Of a stretch of 64,000 nucleotides of DNA, positions 8,387-17,395 are shown piece after piece (the first letter of the stretch is position 1; the number at the start of each line of letters is the position of its first letter). Position numbers and translations under genes: made by a program. A model generated the notes under the pieces. It had not been told where the DNA came from, ran no database searches, and was given only the letters and a program-made list of their open reading frames with translations. The stretch is taken from positions 159,900 through 223,899 of the forward strand of contig CAWGNN010000008.1 of assembly GCA_963824105.1 (NCBI GenBank), written 5' to 3'. The stretch is from CAWDVB01 sp963824105 (GTDB lineage: Bacteria; Actinomycetota; Actinomycetes; Propionibacteriales; Nocardioidaceae).

Positions 8387-9955
8387 TCAGGTCGCGTTGA
8401 TCGAGACCGTGAGATCGCCTGTGTTGTCGTTGTAGTTGTTCGGGTCCCAGACCCGCAGATTCAACTGGCCGTTGTGGGTGGCGGTGAAGGTGGTCGTGTA
8501 GGTGTGGTTGTTCACGTTGCACGTCCCCTTCGCCTTGTTCGGCGGATGCAGGCCGAGCTTGGTGCCGTCGAGGTAGAGGTTGAGGTGGTCATCCGCCGGG
8601 GCGGTCAGGTTCTGGGTGTGGGTGTACTCCCAGGTGTTGTCCCAGTTCACGCAGACCGCGTCGAACGGCGTGGTGCCGTCCTGAGCCGTCCCCGAGACAT
8701 TGACGGTGTACTTGTGACCGGCCACGAACCCCCCGGCGGTGAGGACTCCGTCGGCTGCGTCCGCCGGGACGGTGACGGTCTCACTGGTCAGCGGTGCGGC
8801 GTTGGGCCCATCGGTTGTCGGGGGGACCGGCTCCGGGTTGACCACCGGCGTGGGCGTCTGGTTGATCTCGGGGATCAGCTGCTCCTGGACGATGTGCACC
8901 GAGATGGGGCTCGCGCCGAACTGCGGCACCGACCCGAGGAAGCTCATCGTGAGGGGAGTGTTCCGCGCCGGGGTGAACGTCAGGGTGAACGAGTGCGTCA
9001 CCGGATCACAGGACCAGCTCGAGGTGGTCGAGGTGTGGGTGTACCAGTCGTAGGTGGTGGTGGGGGTGAACCACGAGGTGGCGAGCTGTCCGTTGAGGAG
9101 CAGGCCGTAGCCGTCGTCGGTCGTGATCGGTACCCAGGTCTGGTCGGTGTCCTCCCACCGGCACACCGGGTCGGCGACGTTGCTTCCCGCTCCGGTCCGG
9201 TAGAGACCCTGCATGTAGATCGTGTAGGTCTCGTTCTTGCTGAGCTTGAAGGGGGAGGTGACGGTGGTCCCGTCCAGCGGCACGTCGAACCCGTAGTAGG
9301 CGGTGTCGTTGGGGTCGAGCTGGTTGGTGCCCGGGATCATCACCGGCAGTGCCTTGACGTGGCGCGAGCGGTACCAGCTGGACTGGCCCCATCCGCCTTC
9401 CCTGGTCAATGAGATGTGCATGTGGTTCTTGTGCCGGTTGGTCCGTGAGCACGTCGCCAGCGAGGAGCAGGCGCTGTTCAGGTAGTCGCGGGGCTTGAAG
9501 TCGAAGTACGACGAGTAGATCTTGTCGTTCCAGATGACATACATGATCCCCATCCGCCGGGCGAGGGCGTCGGCGTTCCCCTGGGCGTCTGTAGCGAAGA
9601 TCCGGTGCAGGAAGTTGTAGGCGGCTTGCCGCTGCTTCTTGTGGCGGACGTCGACACCCCAGTCGAAGGCGCGACCTTCCTTGTGCTCGCTGACTCCGGG
9701 GCCGCACGGCACGCTGATCGTGATGAAGTGCGAGACGGGGTACTGGTGCAGCAGCCAGTGAGCGAGCTTCTTCATCCCGGGCTTCGGCTTGGGCATGCAG
9801 GTCGACTGCGGCTCGTAGGAGCCGAGGCTTTCCATGGCCATTTGGTTCAGGCGCATGGCGGATGCGGGTGTGGCGGACAGGCTGAGCATCCCGGCGACCA
9901 TCGCGATGGTGACCAGGATTTGAAGGAGGGCGCGGGGGGACGCTTGCGGATTCAT
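8387..9955 (-). CDS. secreted M15-like (ARB_07466/VldE-type) wall peptidase with C-terminal beta-rich extension
   Basis: This 522-residue protein has an N-terminal signal peptide (hydrophobic core at about 11-30, likely cut after ASA at 33). Residues about 40-190 look like the zinc D-Ala-D-Ala carboxypeptidase fold of family M15. SEHKEGRAFDWGVD supplies His91 and Asp98, and the HKNHMHIS segment supplies the last zinc histidine. GIMYVIWNDKIY is characteristic of the actinobacterial ARB_07466-like subgroup. Residues about 200-522 are Thr/Asp-rich repeats, probably two or more beta-sandwich domains that could bind wall or surface ligands. The gene stands alone between a histidine kinase and the divergent paa operon. 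The substrate is presumably peptidoglycan; activity is not proven. Confidence 0.8.
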   Translation of the reverse strand: MNPQASPRALLQILVTIAMVAGMLSLSATPASAMRLNQMAMESLGSYEPQSTCMPKPKPGMKKLAHWLLHQYPVSHFITISVPCGPGVSEHKEGRAFDWGVDVRHKKQRQAAYNFLHRIFATDAQGNADALARRMGIMYVIWNDKIYSSYFDFKPRDYLNSACSSLATCSRTNRHKNHMHISLTREGGWGQSSWYRSRHVKALPVMIPGTNQLDPNDTAYYGFDVPLDGTTVTSPFKLSKNETYTIYMQGLYRTGAGSNVADPVCRWEDTDQTWVPITTDDGYGLLLNGQLATSWFTPTTTYDWYTHTSTTSSWSCDPVTHSFTLTFTPARNTPLTMSFLGSVPQFGASPISVHIVQEQLIPEINQTPTPVVNPEPVPPTTDGPNAAPLTSETVTVPADAADGVLTAGGFVAGHKYTVNVSGTAQDGTTPFDAVCVNWDNTWEYTHTQNLTAPADDHLNLYLDGTKLGLHPPNKAKGTCNVNNHTYTTTFTATHNGQLNLRVWDPNNYNDNTGDLTVSINAT

Positions 9956-10129
9956 TTTGTTCCCAAAGTGGTCGGCTGCAGTTCCGATCGGCGGGGGTGG
10001 CTCTCATTCGAGGGTAGAAACAATTCCGCCGCCGCACAGGCGAATGGCCGGACTGCTCCGACCACCCCGGCGGCGTTCCCGGACTCGCGCTGTGGGGGCG
10101 CTCGTTGCATGATGTCCGGGGAGGTGGCC

Positions 10130-11107
10130 ATGACCACGGATCTCGACGAGCACGACGCGCGCTCGGCGATCGAGGCGTTACTCAGTGACTTCGAGAGCAC
10201 CATCGAGCACAACCACCGCATCGAGCCGCGGGACTGGATGCCCGAGGACTACCGGGCCACGCTGGTCCGGCAGATCGCGCAGCACGCGCACTCGGAGATC
10301 ATCGGGATGCAGCCTGAGGGGAACTGGATCACCCGCGCCCCGTCGCTGCGCCGCAAGGCGATCCTGCTGGCGAAGGTTCAGGACGAGGCCGGCCACGGTC
10401 TCTACCTCTACTCGGCCTGCGAGACCCTCGGCGTCAGCCGTGGAGAGCTCACCGAGATGTTGCTGTCCGGCAAGCAGAAGTACTCCTCGATCTTCAACTA
10501 CCCGACCCTGACCTACGCCGACGTCGGCACCATCGGCTGGCTGGTCGACGGTGCCGCGATCACCAACCAGGTGCCGCTCTGCCGGGCCTCCTTCGGCCCG
10601 TACGGCCGGGCGATGATCCGGGTCTGCAAGGAGGAGTCGTTCCACCAGCGGCAGGGCTTCGAGCTGCTGATGACGATGATGAGCGGGACTCCCGAGCAGC
10701 GGCAGATGGTGCAGGAGTCGGTCGACCGGTTCTGGTGGCCCTCGCTGATGATGTTCGGCCCACCCGACGCCGACTCCCCGCACACCGAGCGCTCGATGCG
10801 CTGGGGGATCAAGCGGCACACCAACGACGAGCTGCGACAGAAGTTCGTCGACATGACCGTGCCCCAGGCCGAGAAGCTGCGGGTGACGCTGCCCGACCCG
10901 GAGATCCGGTGGAACGAGGAGCGTGGCCACTACGACTTCGGCACCCCGGACTGGGCGGAGTTCAAAGCTGTCATCAGGGGCAACGGCCCGTGCAACGCCC
11001 AGCGGCTGGCCCACCGGCAGAAGGCGCACGATGACGGTGCTTGGGTGCGTGAGGCGGCGACGGCATTCGCCGCCCGGCAGCGGAGCAGCGAGCAGGTGAG
11101 CGCATGA
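10130..11107 (+). CDS. paaA: phenylacetyl-CoA 1,2-epoxidase, catalytic subunit PaaA
   Basis: This 325-residue protein is the di-iron catalytic subunit of the ring-1,2-phenylacetyl-CoA epoxidase. The ferritin-like carboxylate ligands appear in AKVQDEAGHGLYLYSACE and CKEESFHQRQGFELL. It matches PaaA along its length, and the gene order paaABCDE follows. GGGGAGG lies six bases before the ATG at 10130, which makes this start better than two in-frame ATGs just upstream. Its stop overlaps the paaB start by four bases. The epoxidase oxidises phenylacetyl-CoA in the cytoplasm as the second step of aerobic phenylacetate degradation. Confidence 0.97.
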   Translation: MTTDLDEHDARSAIEALLSDFESTIEHNHRIEPRDWMPEDYRATLVRQIAQHAHSEIIGMQPEGNWITRAPSLRRKAILLAKVQDEAGHGLYLYSACETLGVSRGELTEMLLSGKQKYSSIFNYPTLTYADVGTIGWLVDGAAITNQVPLCRASFGPYGRAMIRVCKEESFHQRQGFELLMTMMSGTPEQRQMVQESVDRFWWPSLMMFGPPDADSPHTERSMRWGIKRHTNDELRQKFVDMTVPQAEKLRVTLPDPEIRWNEERGHYDFGTPDWAEFKAVIRGNGPCNAQRLAHRQKAHDDGAWVREAATAFAARQRSSEQVSA

Positions 11108-11430
11108 GCGAGCAGGCGGACAGCGTGAAGGGCGTCGAGAGCACACAGAAGAGGGACTGGCCGCTCTACGAGGTCTTCATCCGCGGCAAGCGCGGGCTCA
11201 ACCACGTCCATGTCGGATCACTTCACGCCCCCGACGACGACATGGCGCTGCTGCACGCCCGCGACGTCTACACCCGGCGCAACGAGGGTGTGAGCATCTG
11301 GGTGGTGCGCAGTGACGTGATCACCGCGTCGAGCCCGGACGAGAAGGACCCCTTCTTCGCGCCGTCCGGCGACAAGGTCTACCGGCACCCGACCTTCTAC
11401 GACATCCCCGACGACGTCCCGCACATCTGA
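11104..11430 (+). CDS. paaB: phenylacetyl-CoA epoxidase subunit PaaB
   Basis: This 108-residue protein contains the PaaB signature WPLYEVFIRGKRGLNHVHVGS followed by the ARDVYTRRNEGVSIWVV core. PaaB is a small non-catalytic subunit that bridges PaaA-PaaC heterodimers in the epoxidase complex. The length is slightly above the usual 95 because of a charged N-terminal tail. The ATG overlaps the paaA stop by four bases, and paaC starts 20 bases after its stop. Confidence 0.97.
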   Translation: MSEQADSVKGVESTQKRDWPLYEVFIRGKRGLNHVHVGSLHAPDDDMALLHARDVYTRRNEGVSIWVVRSDVITASSPDEKDPFFAPSGDKVYRHPTFYDIPDDVPHI

Positions 11431-11450
11431 GAGCACGGAGGCGGACAGGC

Positions 11451-12347
11451 ATGGGTGATGAGGGAATCTTCGACGCGCTGCTCTCGGCGGAGGACGAGCA
11501 CTGGGCGTTCGGCACCGGTTTCGAAGACCCGCTGGCCGGGCTGGACCTCACCGTGCCCGAGGGCGTCGACGGCGCGGACCTCGCGGCCTACTGCCTGATG
11601 CTCGCCGACGACGCGCTGGTCTGGGGCCATCGGCTGTCGGAGTGGTGCAGCAACGCCCCCGACCTCGAGGACGACATCGCGCTCTCCAACGTCTCGCTCG
11701 ACCTGATCGGGCAGGCGAGGCTGCTTCTCATGCGGGCCGCCGCGGCCGACCCCACCGTCGTGCCGACGCTGCCCGACGGGTCCCCGGCGCCACCGGAGGA
11801 TCGGCTGACCTTCTTCCGCGACGCGGCGGAGTTCCGCAACGTCCGCCTCGTCGAGCTGCCCAACGGCGACTTCGGTCAGACCGTGGCGCTGATGCTGCTG
11901 ATGGCGACCTGGCGGGCGGCGATCCTGCGGAGGCTCAAGGCGAGTGCGGATCCGGTCCTCGCTGCGATCGCGGCGAAGGGACTCAAGGAGGCCCGCTACC
12001 ACCAGGAGTACGCCGCGCAGTGGTTCGTCACCCTCGGGCTCGGCACCGACGAGTCCCGGAGGCGCCTCGCCAACGGTTACGCCGTCCTGCTGCCCTTCGC
12101 CGGGGAGCTGTTCAGCACCCACCCGGTCGAGACACGCCTTCCGGGCATCGCGGTCGAGGTTGCCGAAGTCCGCGACGAGGTCAGCATCGTGCTCGACGCC
12201 GTCTTCGCCGATGGCACGCTGGACCGGCCGGAGTGGCAACGGACCACGGGAGGAGTCGGTCGCGACGGCACCCACACCGAGGCGCTGAGCCGGATGCTCG
12301 CCGAAATGCAGTCGGTCGCGCGCGCCCACCCGATGGGGGTCTGGTGA
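11451..12347 (+). CDS. paaC: phenylacetyl-CoA epoxidase structural subunit PaaC
   Basis: This 298-residue protein is the ferritin-like partner of PaaA. Recognisable segments are LADDALVWGHRLSEWC near residue 50, DIALSNVSLDLIGQARLL, and KEARYHQEYAAQWFVTLG. PaaC lacks the full iron ligand set and supports PaaA in the complex. The start follows a GGAGG sequence in the short gap after paaB. The stop overlaps the GTG start of paaD, giving tight translational coupling. Confidence 0.97.
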   Translation: MGDEGIFDALLSAEDEHWAFGTGFEDPLAGLDLTVPEGVDGADLAAYCLMLADDALVWGHRLSEWCSNAPDLEDDIALSNVSLDLIGQARLLLMRAAAADPTVVPTLPDGSPAPPEDRLTFFRDAAEFRNVRLVELPNGDFGQTVALMLLMATWRAAILRRLKASADPVLAAIAAKGLKEARYHQEYAAQWFVTLGLGTDESRRRLANGYAVLLPFAGELFSTHPVETRLPGIAVEVAEVRDEVSIVLDAVFADGTLDRPEWQRTTGGVGRDGTHTEALSRMLAEMQSVARAHPMGVW

Positions 12348-12856
12348 GCAGCGTCCTGGTCAGCAGCTCTCGAGCTCACGAGGTCGCGGCGGCCGTCGTC
12401 GACCCCGAGATGCCGTTCCTCACCCTCGAGGATCTCGGCGTGCTCCGCGGCGTCGAGGTCGGCGAGGACGAGAGCGACAGGTGGGTCCGCGTCACGATCA
12501 CCCCCACCTACACCGGCTGTCCGGCGCTCACCGCGATGCGCGACGACCTGGTGCGCAGGCTCAGCGAGGCAGGCTTCGACCCGGTCGACGTCGTCGTGAC
12601 ACTCGACCCGCCCTGGTCCAGCGATGACATCACCGAGCGCGGGCGCGAGGCCCTGCGCGAGCACGGCTTCTCTCCGCCGGGTCCGGCCGAGCGGGCCATC
12701 CCCCTGACTCTGATCAGGAGACCGCGCGAGCTGACCTGCCCGCGCTGCGGTGCGGGCCCGGCGCAGCTGGTGTCGGAGTTCGGCTCCACCTCCTGCAAGG
12801 CCCTCTATCGTTGCCCGTCGTGTCTCGAGCCCTTCGAGCACGTCAAGGAGCTGTGA
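12344..12856 (+). CDS. paaD: phenylacetate degradation protein PaaD (Fe-S assembly-like)
   Basis: This 170-residue protein has an N-terminal DUF59/MIP18-type domain (AAAVVDPEMPFLTLEDLGVLRGV, PTYTGCPAL). Its C-terminal zinc-ribbon-like cysteines are CPRCGAGP and CPSCLEPF. PaaD is needed for epoxidase activity, probably by helping iron or Fe-S assembly. The GTG start at 12344 overlaps the paaC stop (GTGA), and the stop shares one base with the paaE ATG. Confidence 0.95.
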   Translation: MSSVLVSSSRAHEVAAAVVDPEMPFLTLEDLGVLRGVEVGEDESDRWVRVTITPTYTGCPALTAMRDDLVRRLSEAGFDPVDVVVTLDPPWSSDDITERGREALREHGFSPPGPAERAIPLTLIRRPRELTCPRCGAGPAQLVSEFGSTSCKALYRCPSCLEPFEHVKEL

Positions 12857-13908
12857 TGACGACGGAGTTCCACCCGCTGGAGGTGGCCCGGATCGACCGA
12901 CTCTGTGACGACGCGGTCGCGGTCGCCTTCGCCGTCCCCGACGACCTCGCCGAGCACTATCGGTTCCACGCCGGTCAGGCCGTCCTGCTTCGCCGCATCG
13001 TCGACGGCGAGGAACACCGCCGCCACTACTCGATCTGCGCCGCCCCGGGTGACCCGATCCGAGTGGGTGTGCGCGCCATCCCTGACGGTGTCGTCTCGGA
13101 CTGGCTGGTCGACGAGATCGTGCCCGGCGACACGGTCGAGGTGCAGGTGCCGACCGGGAAGTTCGGCATGGAGGGGTTCACCCCCGAACGCCACCTGGCG
13201 ATCGTCGCCGGGTCGGGGATCACGCCGGTGCTGTCGATCATGCAGGCCGCCCTCGCCGTTCCCGGGAGCACGTTCACCCTCCTCTACGGCAATCGCACCC
13301 ACAACAGCGTGATGTTCGTGGACGAGCTCGCTGACCTGAAGGACCGCTACGGCCCGCGGCTCGAGATCGTCCACGTCCTCTCTCGGGAGCCCCGCGACGT
13401 CGAGCTCTTCTCCGGCCGCCTCGACCCCGATCGGCTGCGTCGGATCTTCACCGGCCTGGTCGACCTCGATGACACGGACCATGTGTGGCTCTGCGGGCCG
13501 TTCGACCTGATCCAGGGAGCGCGTGAGGTCCTCGACGAGGTCGACTTCCCCGAGGACCTGGTGCACTTCGAGCTCTTCTACGTCGACGAGCCGCCGCCGC
13601 TGATCGAGCGCAGGGTGCCCGAGTCAGGCGAGACCAGCGCGGTCACCATCACCCTCGACGGACGCTCGGCCACCCTCCAGGTTCCCTACGACGAGCCGCT
13701 GCTCGACGCCATGCAGCACCAGCGCGCCGACCTGCCCTTCGCCTGCAAGGGCGGCGTCTGCGGCACCTGCCGGGCCAAGGTCGTCGACGGCAAGGTCGAC
13801 ATGACCCGCAACTACGCCCTGGACCCTGCCGAGGTCGAGCAGGGCTTCGTCCTCACCTGCCAGTCCTACCCGGTCACCGCCGAGATCACCCTCGACTACG
13901 ACGCCTGA
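12856..13908 (+). CDS. paaE: phenylacetyl-CoA epoxidase reductase PaaE
   Basis: This 350-residue protein feeds electrons from NADPH to the epoxidase. The N-terminal FAD domain carries RRHYSICA, the NAD(P) domain has GSGITPVLSIMQ and VWLCGPFDLI, and the C-terminal plant-type 2Fe-2S domain has CKGGVCGTCRAK with the last cysteine in LTCQSYP. All four cluster cysteines are present. It is the last gene of the operon. The CoA ligase paaK, the later paa genes and paaR are absent here, so the rest of the pathway lies elsewhere. Confidence 0.97.
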   Translation: MTTEFHPLEVARIDRLCDDAVAVAFAVPDDLAEHYRFHAGQAVLLRRIVDGEEHRRHYSICAAPGDPIRVGVRAIPDGVVSDWLVDEIVPGDTVEVQVPTGKFGMEGFTPERHLAIVAGSGITPVLSIMQAALAVPGSTFTLLYGNRTHNSVMFVDELADLKDRYGPRLEIVHVLSREPRDVELFSGRLDPDRLRRIFTGLVDLDDTDHVWLCGPFDLIQGAREVLDEVDFPEDLVHFELFYVDEPPPLIERRVPESGETSAVTITLDGRSATLQVPYDEPLLDAMQHQRADLPFACKGGVCGTCRAKVVDGKVDMTRNYALDPAEVEQGFVLTCQSYPVTAEITLDYDA

Positions 13909-14163
13909 CATCTCGGTTCCGGACGCCCCGGGACGTCGGGCCGGAGCTGCCCTGAGCTGCGGTGGGTGTGCCGGCAGGGCCCCCCGCAACCGGACTTCGA
14001 ACCGGCCGGATCGGGCATCGACAGCAGCCTTCCCGCGGCGCTACTCTCCAAAGCAGACAGGCCCGAGAACCAGACCCAGGTGTCCAGGCGCGAACGGAGA
14101 TCCGCCGTTCGCGACGTCCGGGCAGAGACCGGCACCTCGGCTGGACCATCCGGGGGAGGACAT

Positions 14164-14682
14164 ATGACCAAACTCGTCGGAGTTGCAGCGTCGGCCGCCT
14201 TGTGTCTGGTGCTGGCCGCGTGCGGCGGAGGGACCTCGTCGAACACCAACACTGCCGGCGACGCCGGGTCGAGCCAACCGCCCGCCACGATGAGCGACAC
14301 GAGCAGCGCTCCGGGCGCAGTCGGTGTGTGGACCTCCACCCAATGCGCAGAAGTGGCGGCCTCCATGGCCGCAGCCATGGGGGGCGTGGGTCCGCAGACC
14401 GGTGCGACCGACCCGAGCAACATGAGTGACTTCCTGCGCAAGGTCTCGGCTGGCGCGCCGGCCGATCTGCAGGGTGACTTCACCACGGTCGCCGACGGCC
14501 TGCAGAAGTTCTACGCCACGCTCGCGGCAGCCGGGATCGACCTCACAGACCCGAGCACGTACTCCTCGCAGTCGGCCGCCGCGAAGGTAGCCACAGCCGG
14601 CCAGCAGCTTCAGGTGGACATCGGTGATGCTGCCAAGCACATCGAGAGCCGGCTCAACGAGATCTGCGGTGGTTCCAACTAG
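14164..14682 (+). CDS. putative lipoprotein, function unknown
   Basis: This 172-residue protein begins with a short lipoprotein signal peptide ending in the lipobox LAAC (cysteine near residue 20). A Ser/Thr/Asn/Gly-rich spacer follows. The remaining 120 residues look mostly helical, with two more cysteines (TQCAEV and NEICGG) that could form a disulfide. GGGGGAGGA lies just before the ATG at 14164. It stands alone after the paa operon. I do not recognise the family. It is probably anchored to the outer face of the membrane. Confidence 0.8.
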   Translation: MTKLVGVAASAALCLVLAACGGGTSSNTNTAGDAGSSQPPATMSDTSSAPGAVGVWTSTQCAEVAASMAAAMGGVGPQTGATDPSNMSDFLRKVSAGAPADLQGDFTTVADGLQKFYATLAAAGIDLTDPSTYSSQSAAAKVATAGQQLQVDIGDAAKHIESRLNEICGGSN

Positions 14683-14789
14683 CCGTACGCGGTCATGACG
14701 TGGGCGGCAGACACGGCGGGATCAACGACGGTTGGCCGCTGCTAGGGGAGCGCCTCTTAGCTCAGAGAGTCTTCAGCGCCTGTTCCGTC

Positions 14790-15458
14790 CTATCCCGTCG
14801 CCCCCGGGTCGCCGGCCACGACGGAGTCGAGGAGGATGTCGACGCCGGTCAGGAAGACGTCTCGGTCGGACAGGGCCAGCAACTCCGGGAGTACCGCTGC
14901 CAAGGCCGGCAGGCGGGCTACTTCGACGGCGCGAACCTCCCCGATCCAGGCGGCTCGGGCTTCCCCTTCGCCGCTCAGCCGATGCCGGGACAGCGCGGCG
15001 GCGGCGCCCAGCACGAAGCTGGAGTAGGCCGCGTAGAAGCGCACCGCCTGCCGCTTATCCAGCCCGGCTCGCTCCAGCTGGGTGAGGATCCAGTCGATGG
15101 CGCCCAGCTCACCGGGGCCCCCGGTGGCGATGGTGGTGGCCTCCACACCTGCCCATGGGTGGGCGGCGAGCACGTCGATGATGACTTCCGCGCCTTGACG
15201 CAGTTGGTCCCGCCACGGCGCCTTGCGGTCGATCCTGGCCTGGGCCATGGTGATGAGCCGATCCAGAACCGCCCGCATCAGCTCTTCCCTGTCGCGGAAG
15301 TGCCGGTAGACCGCCGTCGGGTCGGTGCCCAGAGCAGTGCCCAGGCTCCGGAAGGTGATCGCTTTCCCGCTGGCGGACAGCTCTATCGCGGCGGTGACGA
15401 TGACCTCTCGGTCCAAGGGAAGGCGTCGGCGGTTGCTCCGGACCTTCGCACCACTCAT
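14790..15458 (-). CDS. TetR-family regulator, likely of the adjacent amide-utilisation genes
   Basis: This 222-residue protein has an N-terminal TetR helix-turn-helix (ITFRSLGTALGTDPTAVYRHF) and a longer ligand-binding C-terminal domain. The ATG at 15458 has GGAGGT nine bases upstream, so it is better than an in-frame start 22 codons earlier. It is divergent from the amidohydrolase, with a 173-base gap that holds the 22-base element at 15525-15546. The same element recurs upstream of the amidase, which suggests that this protein binds both and controls the module. Autoregulation is likely by position. The inducer is unknown, possibly an amide substrate. Confidence 0.9.
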   Translation of the reverse strand: MSGAKVRSNRRRLPLDREVIVTAAIELSASGKAITFRSLGTALGTDPTAVYRHFRDREELMRAVLDRLITMAQARIDRKAPWRDQLRQGAEVIIDVLAAHPWAGVEATTIATGGPGELGAIDWILTQLERAGLDKRQAVRFYAAYSSFVLGAAAALSRHRLSGEGEARAAWIGEVRAVEVARLPALAAVLPELLALSDRDVFLTGVDILLDSVVAGDPGATG

Positions 15459-15524
15459 GCGACTTCGACCTCCGGCTCTGGCATGGTTCGCTCCTCCTGT
15501 GGCTAGTGGGACTCTAGCCAGCAA

Positions 15525-15546
15525 TCAACGCCGTTGACAACAACGT
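15525..15546. promoter_or_regulatory. putative TetR operator overlapping a promoter (copy A)
   Basis: The element starts with the perfect palindrome CAACG-C-CGTTG and continues as TTGACAAC. It matches 18 of 22 bases with the copy at 17326-17347, and every difference is A/G at the positions written R in CAACRCCRTTGACAAC and the RR that follows. The TTGACA at 15534-15539 is a consensus -35 box, with TAGCGT 18 bases later as a possible -10. A repressor bound here would block the amidohydrolase promoter and could also control the divergent tetR. Confidence 0.7.
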
Positions 15547-15631
15547 TTGTCCCGTCGTAGCGTCGCTGGACGCTTGGTCCGAGGCCTTCCGCCCCTCGCC
15601 AGGCCCCTTCGACCAGACGGGACATATCATC

Positions 15632-17275
15632 ATGCTCGCAGACCTGGTGTTCTCCGGGGGACCGGTGTTCCTGGGAAGCCCCGCACGTAGCCGTGCCACC
15701 GCAGTCGCTGTTGCCGGCGAGCGCATCATCGCCGTCGGGCACGCAGAGATCGCCGACCTCATCGGCCCGGACACCGAGGTGGTCGACCTTGGCGGTCGGC
15801 TCCTCGTTCCCGGGTTCCAGGACGCCCACATCCACCCGGTCGGCGGCGGGGTGGAGATGGGCACCTGCGACCTGACCTCCGCAGGCACGCAGCAGGACTG
15901 CCTCGACCGGATCGCCAGGTATGCCGAGGAGCACCCCGAAGCGGAGTGGATCACCGGCGGCGGCTGGGCGATGGACAACTTCCCCGGCGGGACCCCCGAC
16001 CGTGCCCTCCTTGACCGGATCGTGCCCGACCGTCCGGTCTTCCTGCCCAACCGCGACCACCACGGTGCCTGGGTGAACACCCGAGCCCTGGAGCTCGCCG
16101 GGGTCGACTCGTTGACCCCGGACCCGGTGGACGGCCGGATCGAGCGCGACGCCGACGGCAACCCGACAGGGATGCTCCAGGAAGGCGCGATGGCGCTGGT
16201 CGGGGCCCACGTCCCGCCGGCGACCGAGGCCGACTTGGTCGCCGGGTTGTTGCGCGCGCAAGAGCTGTTGCACTCCCTGGGCATCACCGCCTGGCAGGAC
16301 GCCATGCTCGGCTCGCACGGCCCGCTGGGTGACGTGGTCGTGGCCTATCGGGGGGCGCAGAACGAGGGCCGCCTTACCGCCCGCGTGGTCGGTGCCCTGT
16401 GGTGGGAGCGCGACGAGGGCCTCGAGCAGGTCGACCGGCTGCTCTCCCTTCGGGCCGAGCTCACCGGCGGACGCCTCTCTGCGACCAGCGTGAAGATCAT
16501 GCAGGACGGGGTCGCGGAGAACCACACCGCCGCCATGCTCAGCCCCTACCTGCGCGGATGCGGGTGCGCCGCGGGCGGCCGGCACGACGGGCTGTCCTTC
16601 ATCGACCCGGAGGCGCTGAAGCAGTACGTCACCGTGCTCGACGGTCACGGCTTCCAGGTGCACTTCCACGCCCTCGGGGATCGCGCGGTCAGAGAGGCGC
16701 TCGACGCTGTCGAGGCCGCCCGCATCGCCCACGGCAGTAACGACACCCGGCCGCACCTCGCCCATCTGCAAGTGGTCCACCCCGACGACATCGCCCGGTT
16801 CCGGACCCTGGGGGTCACCGCCAACATCCAGCCGCTGTGGGCCGCCCACGAGCCCCAGATGGACGAGCTGACGATCCCGTTCCTCGGACCGGAGCGCTCG
16901 GCCTGGCAGTACCCGTTCGGTGACCTGCTCCGGGCCGGAGCGACGCTGGCCGGAGGCAGCGACTGGCCGGTGACCAGCGCGGACCCCATCCTCGGCATCC
17001 ACGTGGCAGTGAACCGGGTCAGCGTCGAGCACCCCGCGGCGACGTTCTACCCCGAACAGCGTCTCGACCTGGGCAGCGCGCTGACCGCGTACACGGCCGG
17101 CTCGGCGTACGTGAATCATCTCGACGACACCGGGACGATCGCGGTCGGCAACCTGGCCGACCTCGTCGTCCTCGACCGGGACCCGTTCGACGGACCCTCC
17201 GAGGAGATCCGCCACACCCGGGTGGAGCAGACGTTCGTCGGTGGGCAGCGGGTCTACGCCGGATCCACCGCCTGA
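15632..17275 (+). CDS. YtcJ-type amidohydrolase (amidohydrolase family 3)
   Basis: This 547-residue protein is a metal-dependent amidohydrolase of the YtcJ/NfdA type. The metal-binding HxH is in FQDAHIHP (His66, His68). Further conserved elements are SVKIMQDG with the probable bridging lysine, HFHALGDRAV, HLQVVHP and the aspartate in GGSDWPVTSADP. The C-terminal beta-sandwich ends with the usual GNLADLVVLDRDPF. It probably hydrolyses an amide, formamide or imide in the cytoplasm. The gene is divergent from tetR, and the amidase starts 120 bases downstream behind its own promoter. The exact substrate is not readable. Confidence 0.92.
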   Translation: MLADLVFSGGPVFLGSPARSRATAVAVAGERIIAVGHAEIADLIGPDTEVVDLGGRLLVPGFQDAHIHPVGGGVEMGTCDLTSAGTQQDCLDRIARYAEEHPEAEWITGGGWAMDNFPGGTPDRALLDRIVPDRPVFLPNRDHHGAWVNTRALELAGVDSLTPDPVDGRIERDADGNPTGMLQEGAMALVGAHVPPATEADLVAGLLRAQELLHSLGITAWQDAMLGSHGPLGDVVVAYRGAQNEGRLTARVVGALWWERDEGLEQVDRLLSLRAELTGGRLSATSVKIMQDGVAENHTAAMLSPYLRGCGCAAGGRHDGLSFIDPEALKQYVTVLDGHGFQVHFHALGDRAVREALDAVEAARIAHGSNDTRPHLAHLQVVHPDDIARFRTLGVTANIQPLWAAHEPQMDELTIPFLGPERSAWQYPFGDLLRAGATLAGGSDWPVTSADPILGIHVAVNRVSVEHPAATFYPEQRLDLGSALTAYTAGSAYVNHLDDTGTIAVGNLADLVVLDRDPFDGPSEEIRHTRVEQTFVGGQRVYAGSTA

Positions 17276-17325
17276 CAGGTCCGCGCCTGGCCGATCTCGT
17301 CGGCCGCGCTTCTGCGAAAGCCATG

Positions 17326-17347
17326 TCAACACCATTGACAACGGCGT
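17326..17347. promoter_or_regulatory. putative TetR operator overlapping the amidase promoter (copy B)
   Basis: This is the second copy of the element at 15525-15546: CAACACCATTG followed by ACAACGGCGT. It contains a perfect -35 box TTGACA at 17335-17340, with TAGTTT at 17359-17364 as a plausible -10 after an 18-base spacer. The amidase GTG lies about 30 bases further on, behind GGGAGGA. It would let the same TetR protein control the amidase and ABC transporter genes. Confidence 0.7.
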
Positions 17348-17395
17348 GGTTCCGAGTTTAGTTTCGCTCCTAATCGTCGAGCGGGAGGAACCCTC

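Noticed and set aside
9605..10129. Longer paaA start far upstream of 10130
   Set aside because: The extra frame is antisense to the secreted peptidase. The ATG at 10130 has a strong ribosome site six bases upstream and fits the PaaA length.
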